DNA of 64,000 nt from a virus, in IMG/VR virus record IMGVR_UViG_3300042473_001540, positions 186,001 to 250,000 of that record. The stretch is one strand, 5' to 3'. The position numbers and the translations under genes were made by a program. Below, one piece after another: positions 6,931-14,850 of the stretch. The number at the start of each line of letters is the position of its first letter. The stretch's first letter is position 1. The notes beneath the pieces are model-generated. The model did not search any database, was not told the DNA's origin, and was given only the letters and a program-made list of their open reading frames with translations.

Positions 6931-7464
6931 ATGGATGACAAGTTTCGCAAGATACTGGAACGAGCGCTGCATCCCAGCACCATGGAGGGCGAGTGGGACT
7001 CGGCTTTCCGTGCAGCACGTCGCATGGTTGGGGCCAGCAGCTTGGACAAGCTGTTGGGTGCTGCCTCGCAGCCACAGGTGCGGGAGGTGGTGCGTGAACG
7101 TGTGGTGTATCGGGAACCCAACTACAGCCACAGCATGGAAGTCAGTCTCAAGATCTCTGCTCGTTGGCAGCACAGCTTCATGGAAACCATCTGGAAGGAC
7201 GCCCAGAGTGGTGGCTTGAAGATTGAGATCTTGCACCTGCGATGCCGAGACAAAACCTTGAACAGCGGCTTGGACATGCGCGTGAAGGTGCACGGTAGTG
7301 CAAGTGGTTTGGCATGGTGGAATGGTCGAGTGGACGATTATTTAGCGGAGATGAACAGCAAGAACAAGAACAACACGAGGCCTACAGGTCCAGATGTAGC
7401 TGGTGAAACCATCCCCAAAAAGCCTGGATTTTGGCAGCGTTTGGCGAACGTCCTTCGGGGATAA
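6931..7464 (+). CDS. Unknown protein with DUF2786-like N-terminus (177 aa)
   Basis: The N-terminal 35 residues (kilERALHPSTMEGEWDSAFRAAR) resemble the short helical DUF2786-type segment found in phage and bacterial proteins with a zincin-like or unknown partner domain. The middle is beta-rich, with SMEVSLKISARWQ and a WWNGRVDDY motif. The C-terminal 30 residues are basic and Pro-rich, ending in a short amphipathic helix. No catalytic motif is evident. Confidence 0.6.
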   Translation: MDDKFRKILERALHPSTMEGEWDSAFRAARRMVGASSLDKLLGAASQPQVREVVRERVVYREPNYSHSMEVSLKISARWQHSFMETIWKDAQSGGLKIEILHLRCRDKTLNSGLDMRVKVHGSASGLAWWNGRVDDYLAEMNSKNKNNTRPTGPDVAGETIPKKPGFWQRLANVLRG

Positions 7465-7467
7465 CCG

Positions 7468-7725
7468 GTGAGGAAGCTCACTCCAGATACTGCGGTGAAC
7501 CGCCGGCAATTTCCCTACTTTGTGCGAGTCGTCAACGTGAGTAATTTTTCGCACTACACGGAAATTTGCAGCTGGACTAAACAGCGTTGGGGCTCACCAA
7601 GTAGACTCCACAAAGACGCATTGTGGGCATGTCAGATTGAAACAAGCACTGCTGGAGAGCAGGAGATGTGGATTTGGTTCCGGCATGAAGATGACATGGT
7701 GCTGTTCTCTCTCACTTGGTGCTAG
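7468..7725 (+). CDS. LTW-family small protein (85 aa)
   Basis: First member in this window of a large paralogous family defined here by its C-terminus. It ends MWIWFRHEDDMVLFSLTWC, matching W-x-F-x3-D-D-x3-F-x-L-T-W, and carries the upstream N-terminal strand plus W-rich helix (CSWTKQRWG). GTG start at 7468, 3 bases after the preceding stop. It heads a tandem block of four family members. Confidence 0.7.
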   Translation: MRKLTPDTAVNRRQFPYFVRVVNVSNFSHYTEICSWTKQRWGSPSRLHKDALWACQIETSTAGEQEMWIWFRHEDDMVLFSLTWC

Positions 7726-7731
7726 GGCAAC

Positions 7732-7941
7732 ATGACAGACGTTGAAAGAGAACTAATCAACCTTGGGTTTGATATCCTCAAAGGCTGGCACAGTTGTCGA
7801 CTGAGCAGTCCGTTGCCTGATCAAAAATCCGTTTACAACTGGCTCAACACTACAGATGGCGGACGCTATTGGGTTGGTGTCATCTCCATTTATTTTGAAC
7901 GAGAAGAAGACATGATCCTGTTCCAGCTCACATGGTGTTGA
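7732..7941 (+). CDS. LTW-family small protein, WHSC subgroup (69 aa)
   Basis: Shares WHSCRL, NWLNTTDGGRYW and IYFEREEDMILFQLTWC with the next two genes, which makes these three the closest paralogs in the family. ATG 7732. Function unknown; no membrane segment. Confidence 0.7.
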   Translation: MTDVERELINLGFDILKGWHSCRLSSPLPDQKSVYNWLNTTDGGRYWVGVISIYFEREEDMILFQLTWC

Positions 7942-7957
7942 TTGGTAGGAAGAATAA

Positions 7958-8179
7958 ATGATCGATATTGATCAACAATACCCCAGCGACTACCACACTA
8001 ACCACACTAAAATCCAGGAATGGCATAGCTGTTCTATTCGCCAATTTGTTGGGCCTGATCGACATACCATCCTCCAGTGGCTCAAAACAACAGATGGTGG
8101 CCGCTTTTGGGAGGGCGGAACTCGAGTATGGTTTGAGAGAGAAGAAGACATGATCTTGTTCACGCTCACGTGGTCATAG
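7958..8179 (+). CDS. LTW-family small protein, WHSC subgroup (73 aa)
   Basis: WHSCSIRQF, WLKTTDGGRFW and VWFEREEDMILFTLTWS align without gaps to the previous gene except in the loop. The N-terminal 20 residues, rich in His, Thr and Asn, are not shared. Confidence 0.7.
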   Translation: MIDIDQQYPSDYHTNHTKIQEWHSCSIRQFVGPDRHTILQWLKTTDGGRFWEGGTRVWFEREEDMILFTLTWS

Positions 8180-8182
8180 CCC

Positions 8183-8413
8183 GTGCACGATATCGACAAC
8201 GACTATCTCGCCAAAGGTCACAACCAGAGACGTGACTACAGCATGCTGGACCAATGGCATCTCTGCCAAGTGAATTTCTCCGCCGTTAACGGAGACAAGA
8301 TGTTTAGTTGGCTTGACGCAGCACCTGGGGAACGGTATTATTGGACACGAGCTGGTAACATTTGGTTTGAGAGGGAAGAAGACATGCTCTTGTTCAAGCT
8401 CACATGGTGTTGA
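8183..8413 (+). CDS. LTW-family small protein, WHSC subgroup (76 aa)
   Basis: WHLCQVNF, SWLDAAPGERYYW and IWFEREEDMLLFKLTWC. The only start in register is GTG 8183, 3 bases after the previous stop. Last gene before a terminator hairpin. Confidence 0.7.
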   Translation: MHDIDNDYLAKGHNQRRDYSMLDQWHLCQVNFSAVNGDKMFSWLDAAPGERYYWTRAGNIWFEREEDMLLFKLTWC

Positions 8414-8512
8414 GGGATGCAAGCCGGCAAAGTGTCAGAGCATGGCACGCTTTTGCTCCCTGTTGCCATTCAAAGACGTGATAGTGATCAGCTGTTTCCA
8501 TCGTGCATAAAG

Positions 8513-8534
8513 CCTTGTTTGCTGTCAAACAAGG
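8513..8534 (+). terminator. Hairpin abutting the next promoter
   Basis: CCTTGTTTG pairs with CAAACAAGG (9 bp) around a 4-base loop, ending one base before the TTGACA at 8536. It would end the 6377-8413 transcript. Confidence 0.6.
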
Positions 8535-8535
8535 G

Positions 8536-8563
8536 TTGACACCCTGCCTAAATCTGCTATACT
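8536..8563 (+). promoter_or_regulatory. Early sigma70-type promoter
   Basis: TTGACA, 16-bp spacer, TATACT preceded by TGC. Confidence 0.8.
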
Positions 8564-8590
8564 CACCACACAAGGAAAGAGGACAAGTTG

Positions 8591-8971
8591 ATGAGCAACA
8601 AGCGAGCACTAGTTAAGCTGGGTCAGTTTATGATGCAGAGTGCTAGTAATTTTAAGTGCGATGTGACCTTCAACAAGTGGGCACGAGTAGGACAAGCACT
8701 TACTGAGCTGGACAGAATTTTTGCGCCGCAACTGCGCGAGTTTCCTGTAGAGGACCAACTGGTGGTGAAGTCTGCTGCGGCTGTGATGATGGGCAAGCTT
8801 GAAATGCCTGATATGCTGGTGCCTCGCGAGAGTATTCCTCGACGCACGCGTCGTGCTCGCATGACCCGGGTTATGAGCAAGAAGGAGCCCAAGGCTGCCA
8901 AGCCAACACTGTCCCAAGACAGTGTGGCGCCTCGCAAGCGTGGTCGACCCCGTAAAGTGGTGGCTGCATGA
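8591..8971 (+). CDS. Basic protein with C-terminal AT-hook (126 aa)
   Basis: 126 residues. The first 80 are helical. The C-terminal third is strongly basic and ends RKRGRPRKVV, a canonical AT-hook (G-R-P flanked by R/K) that binds the minor groove of AT-rich DNA. A second basic cluster (RRTRRARMTR) precedes it. It is therefore probably a DNA-binding or nucleoid-acting early protein. GAGGA precedes ATG 8591. The stop overlaps the next start (ATGA). Confidence 0.7.
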   Translation: MSNKRALVKLGQFMMQSASNFKCDVTFNKWARVGQALTELDRIFAPQLREFPVEDQLVVKSAAAVMMGKLEMPDMLVPRESIPRRTRRARMTRVMSKKEPKAAKPTLSQDSVAPRKRGRPRKVVAA

Positions 8972-9177
8972 GCCACTCTCTGCAAGCGGGCTGCGATGAA
9001 AACACCCTCAACCATATCACAATGGTGCTGAGTGAGCTGAGCAAGCATTTTGATGTGAGTTTCCGTCATGCAGCAATGCGAGCTGTGGGGTTGGAACTGA
9101 TCTCTCAGGACCAATGGGTGGCACTCCAAGAACTAGCCAAGAGCGAAGCTGTTCATCAAGCTTTGATGAAAGAATAG
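8968..9177 (+). CDS. Small helical protein, unknown (69 aa)
   Basis: 69 residues, helical, starting MSHSLQAGCDENTLNH. No motif recognised. Its ATGA overlap with the AT-hook gene suggests coupled synthesis and perhaps a shared process. Confidence 0.6.
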   Translation: MSHSLQAGCDENTLNHITMVLSELSKHFDVSFRHAAMRAVGLELISQDQWVALQELAKSEAVHQALMKE

Positions 9178-9188
9178 GAAAACTGCAC

Positions 9189-9347
9189 ATGCGAGTTTTG
9201 TATCTAGACTGGGACCCTGCCACTCGGTGCTACTTTGCTGTTACCAGCCAGGGCAGCCGCATTACATTGAAAAGCTCAACTGAGCCTGACGCAGATGCTG
9301 AGGCTTCTCAACTGGAAGCTGATGAAATGGTTCACGATGAGTTCTGA
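9189..9347 (+). CDS. Small acidic protein, unknown (52 aa)
   Basis: 52 residues from ATG 9189 (MRVLYLDWDP), with GGAAA 7-11 bases before. The first half is beta-like; the second half is an acidic helix (EPDADAEASQLEADE). A longer frame to 9114 overlaps the previous gene and is not preferred. Confidence 0.5.
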   Translation: MRVLYLDWDPATRCYFAVTSQGSRITLKSSTEPDADAEASQLEADEMVHDEF

Positions 9348-9576
9348 ACGAAAAGTGCTGTATCAGCGGAATACTATGGGCTATTGGATCTTGCAGCATC
9401 CATCAGGTTTGTATCCTGCTGATACAGCACAGGGTTTTTGGAGTAATCACCAGGTGGAAGCCATGAGATTCCTCACAAAAGAGGAAGCCAACGCCTGTGC
9501 TGAGTATCTCTCCACGAGCGTTATAAGCGGTATCAAATGTGACAGTCTCTTGGTGGAGCCGCTGTTTCAGATGTGA
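9337..9576 (+). CDS. Unknown small protein (79 aa)
   Basis: 79 residues from ATG 9337, overlapping the previous stop by 11 bases. It contains GYWILQHPSGLYPAD and a short helix FLTKEEANACAEYL, the common small alpha/beta pattern in which a displayed protein feature is followed by a T-K-E-E-A helix. No function assigned. It ends tail-to-tail with the GT25 gene, overlapping by 10 bases. Confidence 0.55.
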   Translation: MSSERKVLYQRNTMGYWILQHPSGLYPADTAQGFWSNHQVEAMRFLTKEEANACAEYLSTSVISGIKCDSLLVEPLFQM

Positions 9577-10295
9577 ACATCAGGGTTGTAGTTGGCATTG
9601 TGACAGAGATCATGCCACTGAGTTTGAGTGTCATCTCTATAAGCTTTGCCACCACCCTTCTCTTCTACAGCTAACATTGGGTAGATAAGGGCCCTGCGGC
9701 CGCTTTTGGTGATAGTCCAGTCAGCATTGTTTGAAATGCTATAATGAGGATCAATCAAAGTTTTCCATTGGTGAACTGGGTCCTCAAATGTGTCTACAGC
9801 CCATTGAGCATGACGTCGGCGTATCATATACATTTGAGTACCATAAACATTGAATTCAAAGCTGTGATACGTGTAGGGCTGACTGATAATTGGCATAGTG
9901 GCCTCTACTCTAGAGATGGTTTCAGGCCTTAGGTATCCCAGCATCAATATATCCAAATCAAGCTTCTGGAAATTGGCTACCACACAAGGCAATTCTTCAG
10001 CAAAGTCTCGGCGGATCATAACATCATCCTCCACTACTATACAAATTTCGTCACCTGAATAGATAAACTTTTTGAGAATCTTCATGTGACCAGCCATGCA
10101 ACTCCAAGCCAGCTCGCTCCATTTGTTTTCTTTTTTGATCCTTTCTTTTTGCCAGTTATCTGGTGCCAGTGTGGGGTGCGATGCAGCAACACTCTCCACA
10201 AGAGAGATGTCTAGCCCCACTTGCTCAAACCGGTGTCGCATGCGTTCTGCTTTGCTGAGATTGCGAAAAGTTAGGCAATAGATCGTGGGAATCAT
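9567..10295 (-). CDS. Glycosyltransferase family 25-like protein
   Basis: 242 residues. The start MIPTIYCLTFRNLSKAERM is the usual GT25 N-terminal strand with R-x-x-R, and the body holds GEIACAGHM-like SELAWSCMAGHMKILK and the acidic metal/nucleotide-sugar site VVEDDVMIRRDF. GT25 enzymes add galactose or glucose to lipopolysaccharide, collagen or capsule. In phages they modify host surface glycans, virion proteins or hypermodified bases. It is the only minus-strand gene in this early region, which suggests separate acquisition. Confidence 0.75.
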   Translation of the reverse strand: MIPTIYCLTFRNLSKAERMRHRFEQVGLDISLVESVAASHPTLAPDNWQKERIKKENKWSELAWSCMAGHMKILKKFIYSGDEICIVVEDDVMIRRDFAEELPCVVANFQKLDLDILMLGYLRPETISRVEATMPIISQPYTYHSFEFNVYGTQMYMIRRRHAQWAVDTFEDPVHQWKTLIDPHYSISNNADWTITKSGRRALIYPMLAVEEKGGGKAYRDDTQTQWHDLCHNANYNPDVHI

Positions 10296-10337
10296 AATCC
10301 ATAGTAGTTGACGTTGTGGAAAATCACAAATAACTTG

Positions 10338-10365
10338 TTGACAAAGATGTCGTCTGTCCTACACT
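10338..10365 (+). promoter_or_regulatory. Early sigma70-type promoter
   Basis: TTGACA, 16-bp spacer, TACACT. It ends 8 bases before ATG 10374. Confidence 0.65.
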
Positions 10366-10373
10366 GGAAGGAT

Positions 10374-10811
10374 ATGGAGAATCTTACAATGGGTAAATCA
10401 ACAAGTTGTGGTGTGGTGATAACTGACGGGAACAAGTTGGTTGTTGGGCATGTAACACGTGGTAAATGGTGGGACCTACCTAAAGGAGGCATGAACCCTG
10501 GAGAAAGCTTTCTTGAAGCTGCACTGAGGGAACTAAATGAAGAAACTGGTTTGGTAGTGGAAGACACCTCAGCCCTTACGCCTCTGGGCGTGTTCCTATA
10601 TAAGCCAAAAAAGGATCTAGTGCTGTATCTTTGGAAGGTCGAACAAATGCCAGACCCCACTTCCCTAGTCTGCAAGAGCACGTTTAAAGACTCCAAAGGT
10701 CGTGATGTCAAAGAATTGGATCAATTTAAAGTAGTCACCTGGCAAGAAGCTGCAAACTTAGTCAATCCAGATATGCAAAAAGTATTGAAAAAAGTAGAGA
10801 AGGAAATTTAA
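10374..10811 (+). CDS. Nudix hydrolase
   Basis: About 145 residues. The complete Nudix box G-x5-E-x7-R-E-L-x-E-E-x-G-L is visible (GGMNPGESFLEAALRELNEE, then TGL), so it should hydrolyse a nucleoside diphosphate linked to another group. The substrate (dNTP, NDP-sugar, NAD or RNA cap) cannot be told. Starts at 10374 or 10389 are both possible. It overlaps the next gene by one base. Confidence 0.9.
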   Translation: MENLTMGKSTSCGVVITDGNKLVVGHVTRGKWWDLPKGGMNPGESFLEAALRELNEETGLVVEDTSALTPLGVFLYKPKKDLVLYLWKVEQMPDPTSLVCKSTFKDSKGRDVKELDQFKVVTWQEAANLVNPDMQKVLKKVEKEI

Positions 10812-11107
10812 TGACACGAGATCAATTTGTTGAAAAACTGTTGTCTGGTGAAGTCAACCTAGTGTTTGAGAAACGAGATGGCTCTCACCGAAAAATGAAG
10901 GCCACATTATCTGAACAACTTGTGCCGCAAGTATCCACGACGCAAGTATCAACCAATAGAAAGTCAAAGGGGCAAAACTTGAATCTAGTGGTCCTCTGGG
11001 ATCTAGATAAGGGAAATTGGCGCAGTCTGAGGTTTGATAGTCTGCTGTCTGTTAATGGAATAGACATGTCTCAACTCATCAAAAATACTGAACGCTCCAC
11101 AAATTGA
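10811..11107 (+). CDS. SH3-like beta-barrel small protein (DUF2693-like)
   Basis: 98 residues. It has the pattern of the widespread phage family: LLSGEVNLVFEKRDGSHRKM, a P-containing linker, then LVVLWDLDKGNWRSLRFD. This family is predicted to adopt an SH3 beta-barrel. Role unknown; it often accompanies replication and repair genes. Start shares a base with the Nudix stop. Confidence 0.7.
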   Translation: MTRDQFVEKLLSGEVNLVFEKRDGSHRKMKATLSEQLVPQVSTTQVSTNRKSKGQNLNLVVLWDLDKGNWRSLRFDSLLSVNGIDMSQLIKNTERSTN

Positions 11108-11214
11108 GATTGAGGTATGTGTTTTGAGCATGCCTGTCTGGTAGCTATGCAACTTGTTGATCGCATAAATCTAGTGTAAATATTGCAGTGCAACATAGAG
11201 AAAGAGAGAAAGCA

Positions 11215-11394
11215 ATGTTTACTACACTTATCCGCGCTATTTTTGGCGACGTTTCAACCCACAACAGCAACATGAACCTGCGTTGGTCCAGCAACACTGA
11301 ACTAGCCAATTATTTCCGCGCAGAGTACAAGGAAAATGCTCCAGAAGCATATGACTACTTCATGTGCACAGGCAAGGGCAACTTTGCTGGCTGA
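11215..11394 (+). CDS. Unknown small protein (59 aa)
   Basis: 59 residues from ATG 11215, with a GAAAGAGAG purine tract upstream. A weak promoter (TTGTTG 11154, 17 bp, TAAATA 11177) precedes it. It contains LRWSSNTELANYFRAEYK, a short alpha/beta motif seen in small phage proteins, but no function is assigned. A rho-independent terminator follows. Confidence 0.55.
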   Translation: MFTTLIRAIFGDVSTHNSNMNLRWSSNTELANYFRAEYKENAPEAYDYFMCTGKGNFAG

Positions 11395-11420
11395 GTGCTA
11401 GCCCACATCTAAGATAGTGC

Positions 11421-11448
11421 AAAAAGCCCGGTGTATTCCGGGCTTTTT
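11421..11448 (+). terminator. Rho-independent terminator
   Basis: AAAAAGCCCGG pairs with CCGGGCTTTTT, followed by CC and at once TTGACA. Classic GC stem with flanking A and T runs. Confidence 0.9.
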
Positions 11449-11450
11449 CC

Positions 11451-11480
11451 TTGACATCGTAAGCAGCTATTTGGTAGTGT
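11451..11480 (+). promoter_or_regulatory. Putative promoter after the terminator
   Basis: TTGACA, 18-bp spacer, TAGTGT, 13 bases before the next ATG. Confidence 0.5.
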
Positions 11481-11492
11481 GATTACACTGGC

Positions 11493-11693
11493 ATGACACT
11501 TTCTCATTGTTACAACACACGGCTAATCAGGATGAGTATTCAAGAAGCCAACAGTCGTATCTGTTGGTGTGCTGATAATTTTGGTGACCGGGATATCAAG
11601 TGGACTGTGCGATGCCACGACAGAAGTCGTTATGAATGGTGGTTTACAAATAAGGATGATTTAATTTGGTTTGGCCTTGTTTGGGAAAGTTGA
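11493..11693 (+). CDS. LTW-family small protein, WC subgroup (66 aa)
   Basis: Shows the full plan of this subgroup: an N-terminal strand, then ICWCADNFGD (W-C-x3-F-G), then WWFTNKDDLIWFGLVWES. The C-terminus is a diverged LTW (L-V-W). ATG 11493 retains the shared N-terminal strand; ATG 11532 would lose it. Confidence 0.65.
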   Translation: MTLSHCYNTRLIRMSIQEANSRICWCADNFGDRDIKWTVRCHDRSRYEWWFTNKDDLIWFGLVWES

Positions 11694-11754
11694 CTGAACA
11701 ACAGGGTGTGTTAAGTTTCAGATTGTTGAAACACTCGTGTATGGAGTAGGAAAA

Positions 11755-12033
11755 ATGAACACTCGCGTTTCTGAGTCTCAGCGTCGGGAAAATTCTCGAG
11801 CTATTGCTCGTAGGGATAAATGGCGTCAACAATATGTGGTTGTGGTGAAGGCTATTCGTGAACTCAAAAGCCAAACTCGCGGCCGGCCATATGATCCGGT
11901 GATCAAAGTGCAACTGCGTACAATGAGGCAGCTGGCTTGCGACATGATGTTTGAACGGACGCATTACATCCGTTTTGATCTGGTGAATACAGCATATCCT
12001 TATGCAGCTACAACACTGGAACAAGCTGCATGA
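11755..12033 (+). CDS. Basic helical protein, unknown (92 aa)
   Basis: 92 residues from ATG 11755 with GGAGTAGGAAAA upstream. The N-terminal half is highly basic (SQRRENSRAIARRDKWRQQ), suggesting nucleic-acid binding. No domain recognised. Ends ATGA into the next gene. Confidence 0.6.
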   Translation: MNTRVSESQRRENSRAIARRDKWRQQYVVVVKAIRELKSQTRGRPYDPVIKVQLRTMRQLACDMMFERTHYIRFDLVNTAYPYAATTLEQAA

Positions 12034-12545
12034 ACAAAGAAACTGTGTTAATGCAGGAGGTAATTGTAAATTATCACCCGCAATTCGCTGACAGCACTCA
12101 ACTTCGTGAGATCGGCATGTTGCGGCCAGAGATTTTCAAGGTGGAAATGCTGATTGAAGAATGTCTGGCGGCATGGGGTCCTTACAACTTGGTCAGAGGG
12201 GATCATCAAGATTTCAGTGATGGAAGTGATTGTAAAACTGCAAGTATTCGATCAGAACCGGTTAAAGCTGGTACAGCATCTCATAAAGGTGAAATCTCAG
12301 GTGTACAAACCAGTGCTGGTGTTGTCAAGCAGGGAGCATTACGGTGTGTAGTTTATAACCCTTGCGAAAACAATATCTTGTATTTTTACTTACCCAAAGA
12401 GTTTTGGACACAAAATATCAATCGGCATCCCACAACTGGTATGGGACGGATCTTTTTCACGTATAATCGTAACACAATGGTAATTCCCAAACTTATTCAA
12501 TATCAAGTGAATAATTTTGAAGAATTAGCAAGGACCACAGGGTAA
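12030..12545 (+). CDS. Unknown conserved-looking phage protein (171 aa)
   Basis: 171 residues. The C-terminal half (LRCVVYNPCENNILYFYLPK, then FWTQNINRHPTTGMGRI, then YQVNNFEELAR) has the form of a widespread uncharacterised phage domain. The N-terminal half is a short helix (EMLIEECLAAWG) and a low-complexity linker. Function unknown. Confidence 0.55.
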   Translation: MNKETVLMQEVIVNYHPQFADSTQLREIGMLRPEIFKVEMLIEECLAAWGPYNLVRGDHQDFSDGSDCKTASIRSEPVKAGTASHKGEISGVQTSAGVVKQGALRCVVYNPCENNILYFYLPKEFWTQNINRHPTTGMGRIFFTYNRNTMVIPKLIQYQVNNFEELARTTG

Positions 12546-12550
12546 CAAGC

Positions 12551-12736
12551 ATGCAGAACCTGGGTGCAGAACTTTGGCCCCACAGAGTTGAAACTCTGGG
12601 GGGCAGTGATCAAGCTGGCATGCGTGGTTGGCTTGAGCGGAACGTGGACTGCACTGCTTGGTTCTTTGCAGCAGCCAATGTTGTGTATTTTTCGCACAAA
12701 GAAGATGCTATGCGATTCAGTTTGATTTGGACATGA
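12551..12736 (+). CDS. LTW-family small protein (61 aa)
   Basis: Ends VVYFSHKEDAMRFSLIWT. The N-terminal half is short, and the W-C motif is replaced by GMRGWLERN. Its stop overlaps the next start as ATGA, within the codons for the final Trp-Thr. This coupling recurs throughout the family. Confidence 0.65.
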   Translation: MQNLGAELWPHRVETLGGSDQAGMRGWLERNVDCTAWFFAAANVVYFSHKEDAMRFSLIWT

Positions 12737-12945
12737 AGTATTGGGCAGCAACCACGTTGGATGAGCCCAGACGTCAGGAAATGTCACGCTGGTGCAACCA
12801 AAGTTTTGGCTACACTGGGTGGATGGTTCACCCCCAGTTTGGGCAATGTGAGGAAGAATGCTATCTCAAATGGAGTTTTTGGTATCAAGCGGATGTTGTT
12901 CTTTTCACCTTGGTTTGGGATGTCGCTGCCAATGAAGATAAGTGA
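12733..12945 (+). CDS. LTW-family small protein, WC subgroup (70 aa)
   Basis: MKYWAATTLDE, then SRWCNQSFG, then WSFWYQADVVLFTLVW, with a 7-residue extension (DVAANEDK). Starts inside the stop of the preceding member and overlaps the next by 14 bases. Confidence 0.65.
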   Translation: MKYWAATTLDEPRRQEMSRWCNQSFGYTGWMVHPQFGQCEEECYLKWSFWYQADVVLFTLVWDVAANEDK

Positions 12946-13133
12946 ACCAACGTGGGACAAAATTATAGCCTATTACCAAACAAAATCTCACATAGATGAT
13001 TATAATTGGGCGAGCTTCAAACAGTGGGTATGTACAACCTATAACGTTGATAAAGTCTATTTGGGTGTTGAGGTTGAACTTGTTTTTTATCTCCCAAGAA
13101 GATGAGGCTGTGTTCGCATTAAGTTGGCTATAA
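12932..13133 (+). pseudogene. LTW-family copy split by a +1 shift in a T6 run
   Basis: In frame from ATG 12932 the protein stops at 13105 after VELVFYLPRR, without the signature. Skipping one T of the run at 13083-13088 continues as FISQEDEAVFALSWL and stops at 13133, directly before the next ATG at 13134. The shifted frame therefore restores both the family C-terminus and the tight packing. Causes could be a real mutation, a homopolymer sequencing error or programmed frameshifting. Confidence 0.7.
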
Positions 13134-13331
13134 ATGGGCCCTACACCGTGGAGCCACTTGCCTTATGAAGTTACCTTGCCCATCAACTCAGTTCACAATC
13201 TGTTGAAGATCAGCATCTGGTGCAACAACAACTTTGGTGACCAACCCATCAAATGGATGTATATTGGGCAAGGTCGCTGGTTGTTTCCTTCAGAGGAGCA
13301 AGCTGCTGAGTTTGCGTTGATTTGGACATGA
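13134..13331 (+). CDS. LTW-family small protein, WC subgroup (65 aa)
   Basis: LPYEVTLPINSVHNLL, then SIWCNNNFGDQP, then RWLFPSEEQAAEFALIWT. This copy shows the subgroup plan clearly: strand, W-C-x3-F-G helix, signature. ATG immediately follows the TAA of the shifted upstream copy. Confidence 0.65.
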   Translation: MGPTPWSHLPYEVTLPINSVHNLLKISIWCNNNFGDQPIKWMYIGQGRWLFPSEEQAAEFALIWT

Positions 13332-13381
13332 ACAAAATTTGACAGCAGCGATAGCTACCTGTTTTGGCTGCTGACCGTCAG

Positions 13382-13410
13382 TTGACACAAACCAAATTGG
13401 CCTGCATAAA
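13382..13410 (+). promoter_or_regulatory. Putative promoter
   Basis: TTGACA, 17-bp spacer, CATAAA. Confidence 0.5.
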
Positions 13411-13423
13411 TTGGAGTATGACA

Positions 13424-14476
13424 ATGGAAACTCTCAAACTACTGGCGGCCAATTTGCGTTGCACTGATGCAGATTTTGAAGCAAAATACGCTGATTTATT
13501 GAATCAAATCAACGTTGAACTGGACCAACGCGAGTTGAAGAAGCAGCTGGCCACTTATGCAGCTTCCTTAGGCAAAGAAAACAGTGTGCTGGATTTGAGC
13601 AGCAGTGTTGTTGGCCTCGAAGGCAAGATTGCATTTTGTTTGAACCATGGTGCTGAGTTGAACGCAAGCAGTCTCACCCGAGTGGTGTTGCTGCTGGACC
13701 GCCTGGCAGAGCAAACTGAGCGAGCTACTCCCACATGGCAAAATTTGCCCATTACTAGCCAAACACGGCAGCGGGATCAGTATGTTAACTGTTACAGTCG
13801 AATTGACAACCTCAAAACACAAACGTTACAAGGCACTCGAACAATACGTGAGGTGGCAGCAGGTGTGCGAGACATTGTATCAGCGTATGCACCCAGCAAC
13901 AGCGGAGTTCATCGTCAGTTATTGACTCATTACAAAGACTGTTTGCATGAAGCCCAAAGTGACCCCACTGTCAGCAATTGGGTGCCTGTGTTACGAACAG
14001 TGGTTGAAACCCTCACACTACTTAACAGCAATCGTGGCAGCATCAAACAAGGCAAGCGAACTGCACGGGCTAGGTTGATGAGCAGCACTGTTGACACTAG
14101 AGATCGCCAAGGAGAAGCTGCTGCCACTCGTATCAAAGTGAAGTCAACAGACACTGATTTGGGTATCACGTCAGTGGATCCCACTAATGTGGTTGGTGCT
14201 GAACTGGCCGTAGTCTACAACACCAAAACTCATCACGTGGAAGTGTATCGAGCCAGTGGAGAGCAAAAGCTCAGTGTGCAAGGGGCTCGCATCACCAATT
14301 TTGACCCTGCCTTGAGTCAAGGGCGAGCTTTGCGTGAGCCCGACAGTTGGCTGCCACGATTTACCAGCATTACCACAGTTCGACGTGCAGAAGTGTTGAT
14401 GACCAGCCTCAAGGGCAAAAAGTGGGCACTCTCTGGCAAACTAAACAGCAACCATCTTATCCTGAAAACTCTCTAA
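13424..14476 (+). CDS. Unknown protein (350 aa), helical N-terminus and beta C-terminus
   Basis: Not recognised. Residues 1-215 are helical with many heptad-like repeats, possibly a coiled-coil or bundle. A basic linker (GKRTARARL) follows, then a beta-rich C-terminal domain of about 100 residues containing AELAVVYNTKTHHVEVYRA and a terminal KGKKWALSGKL. GGAG lies 7 bases before ATG 13424, which decides the start over ATG 13418. The largest unknown in the early region. Alternation of helical and beta modules might suggest a structural or scaffold role, but that is a guess. Confidence 0.6.
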   Translation: METLKLLAANLRCTDADFEAKYADLLNQINVELDQRELKKQLATYAASLGKENSVLDLSSSVVGLEGKIAFCLNHGAELNASSLTRVVLLLDRLAEQTERATPTWQNLPITSQTRQRDQYVNCYSRIDNLKTQTLQGTRTIREVAAGVRDIVSAYAPSNSGVHRQLLTHYKDCLHEAQSDPTVSNWVPVLRTVVETLTLLNSNRGSIKQGKRTARARLMSSTVDTRDRQGEAAATRIKVKSTDTDLGITSVDPTNVVGAELAVVYNTKTHHVEVYRASGEQKLSVQGARITNFDPALSQGRALREPDSWLPRFTSITTVRRAEVLMTSLKGKKWALSGKLNSNHLILKTL

Positions 14477-14536
14477 AAAATCTTGCATTAGTGAAACGCC
14501 CTGTTACAACTGTTGGGCATATAGAGGAACAACGCT

Positions 14537-14842
14537 GTGGAACCCAAAGACCAACCAAACCCATTTGGTAAGTGGACCATTATTGGTGGGAATTTTCCAC
14601 CGGAATGGAAAGATGACCCAGAAATGGCTCGGATCATGCAAGCACTCTTGGAGGCTAGCATCATTGCTGCTCAGCGCGAAGAGGCTCTTGAACGACTTAT
14701 GGGGGTCCAGCAGGATCCGGATCCTGAACTGGATGATGCCATTACTGACATTATCCTTGACGATGTGCAGGAATATCCTGAGGCACTGGGTTGGATCATG
14801 GGCGCATATCGCAAGGGTGAAGAACTGGGCTGGAAACGCTAA
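14537..14842 (+). CDS. Acidic helical protein, unknown (101 aa)
   Basis: 101 residues. An N-terminal Pro-rich segment (PKDQPNPFG) precedes an acidic helix-rich body with DPDPELDDAITDIILDD. The GTG start at 14537 is backed by AGAGGAA 8-12 bases before it. Function unknown; the strong acidity would suit a DNA-mimic or binding inhibitor, which is speculative. Confidence 0.6.
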   Translation: MEPKDQPNPFGKWTIIGGNFPPEWKDDPEMARIMQALLEASIIAAQREEALERLMGVQQDPDPELDDAITDIILDDVQEYPEALGWIMGAYRKGEELGWKR

Positions 14843-14850
14843 AACCACTG

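Noticed and set aside
7732-8413. Near-identical protein blocks considered as a CRISPR-like or DNA repeat array
   Set aside because: The similarity is at protein level in full coding frames with variable spacing; there are no short direct repeats with unique spacers.
9567-10295. GT25 gene and galE as parts of one sugar pathway
   Set aside because: They lie 8 kb apart, differ in composition and strand, and galE may not belong to this genome.
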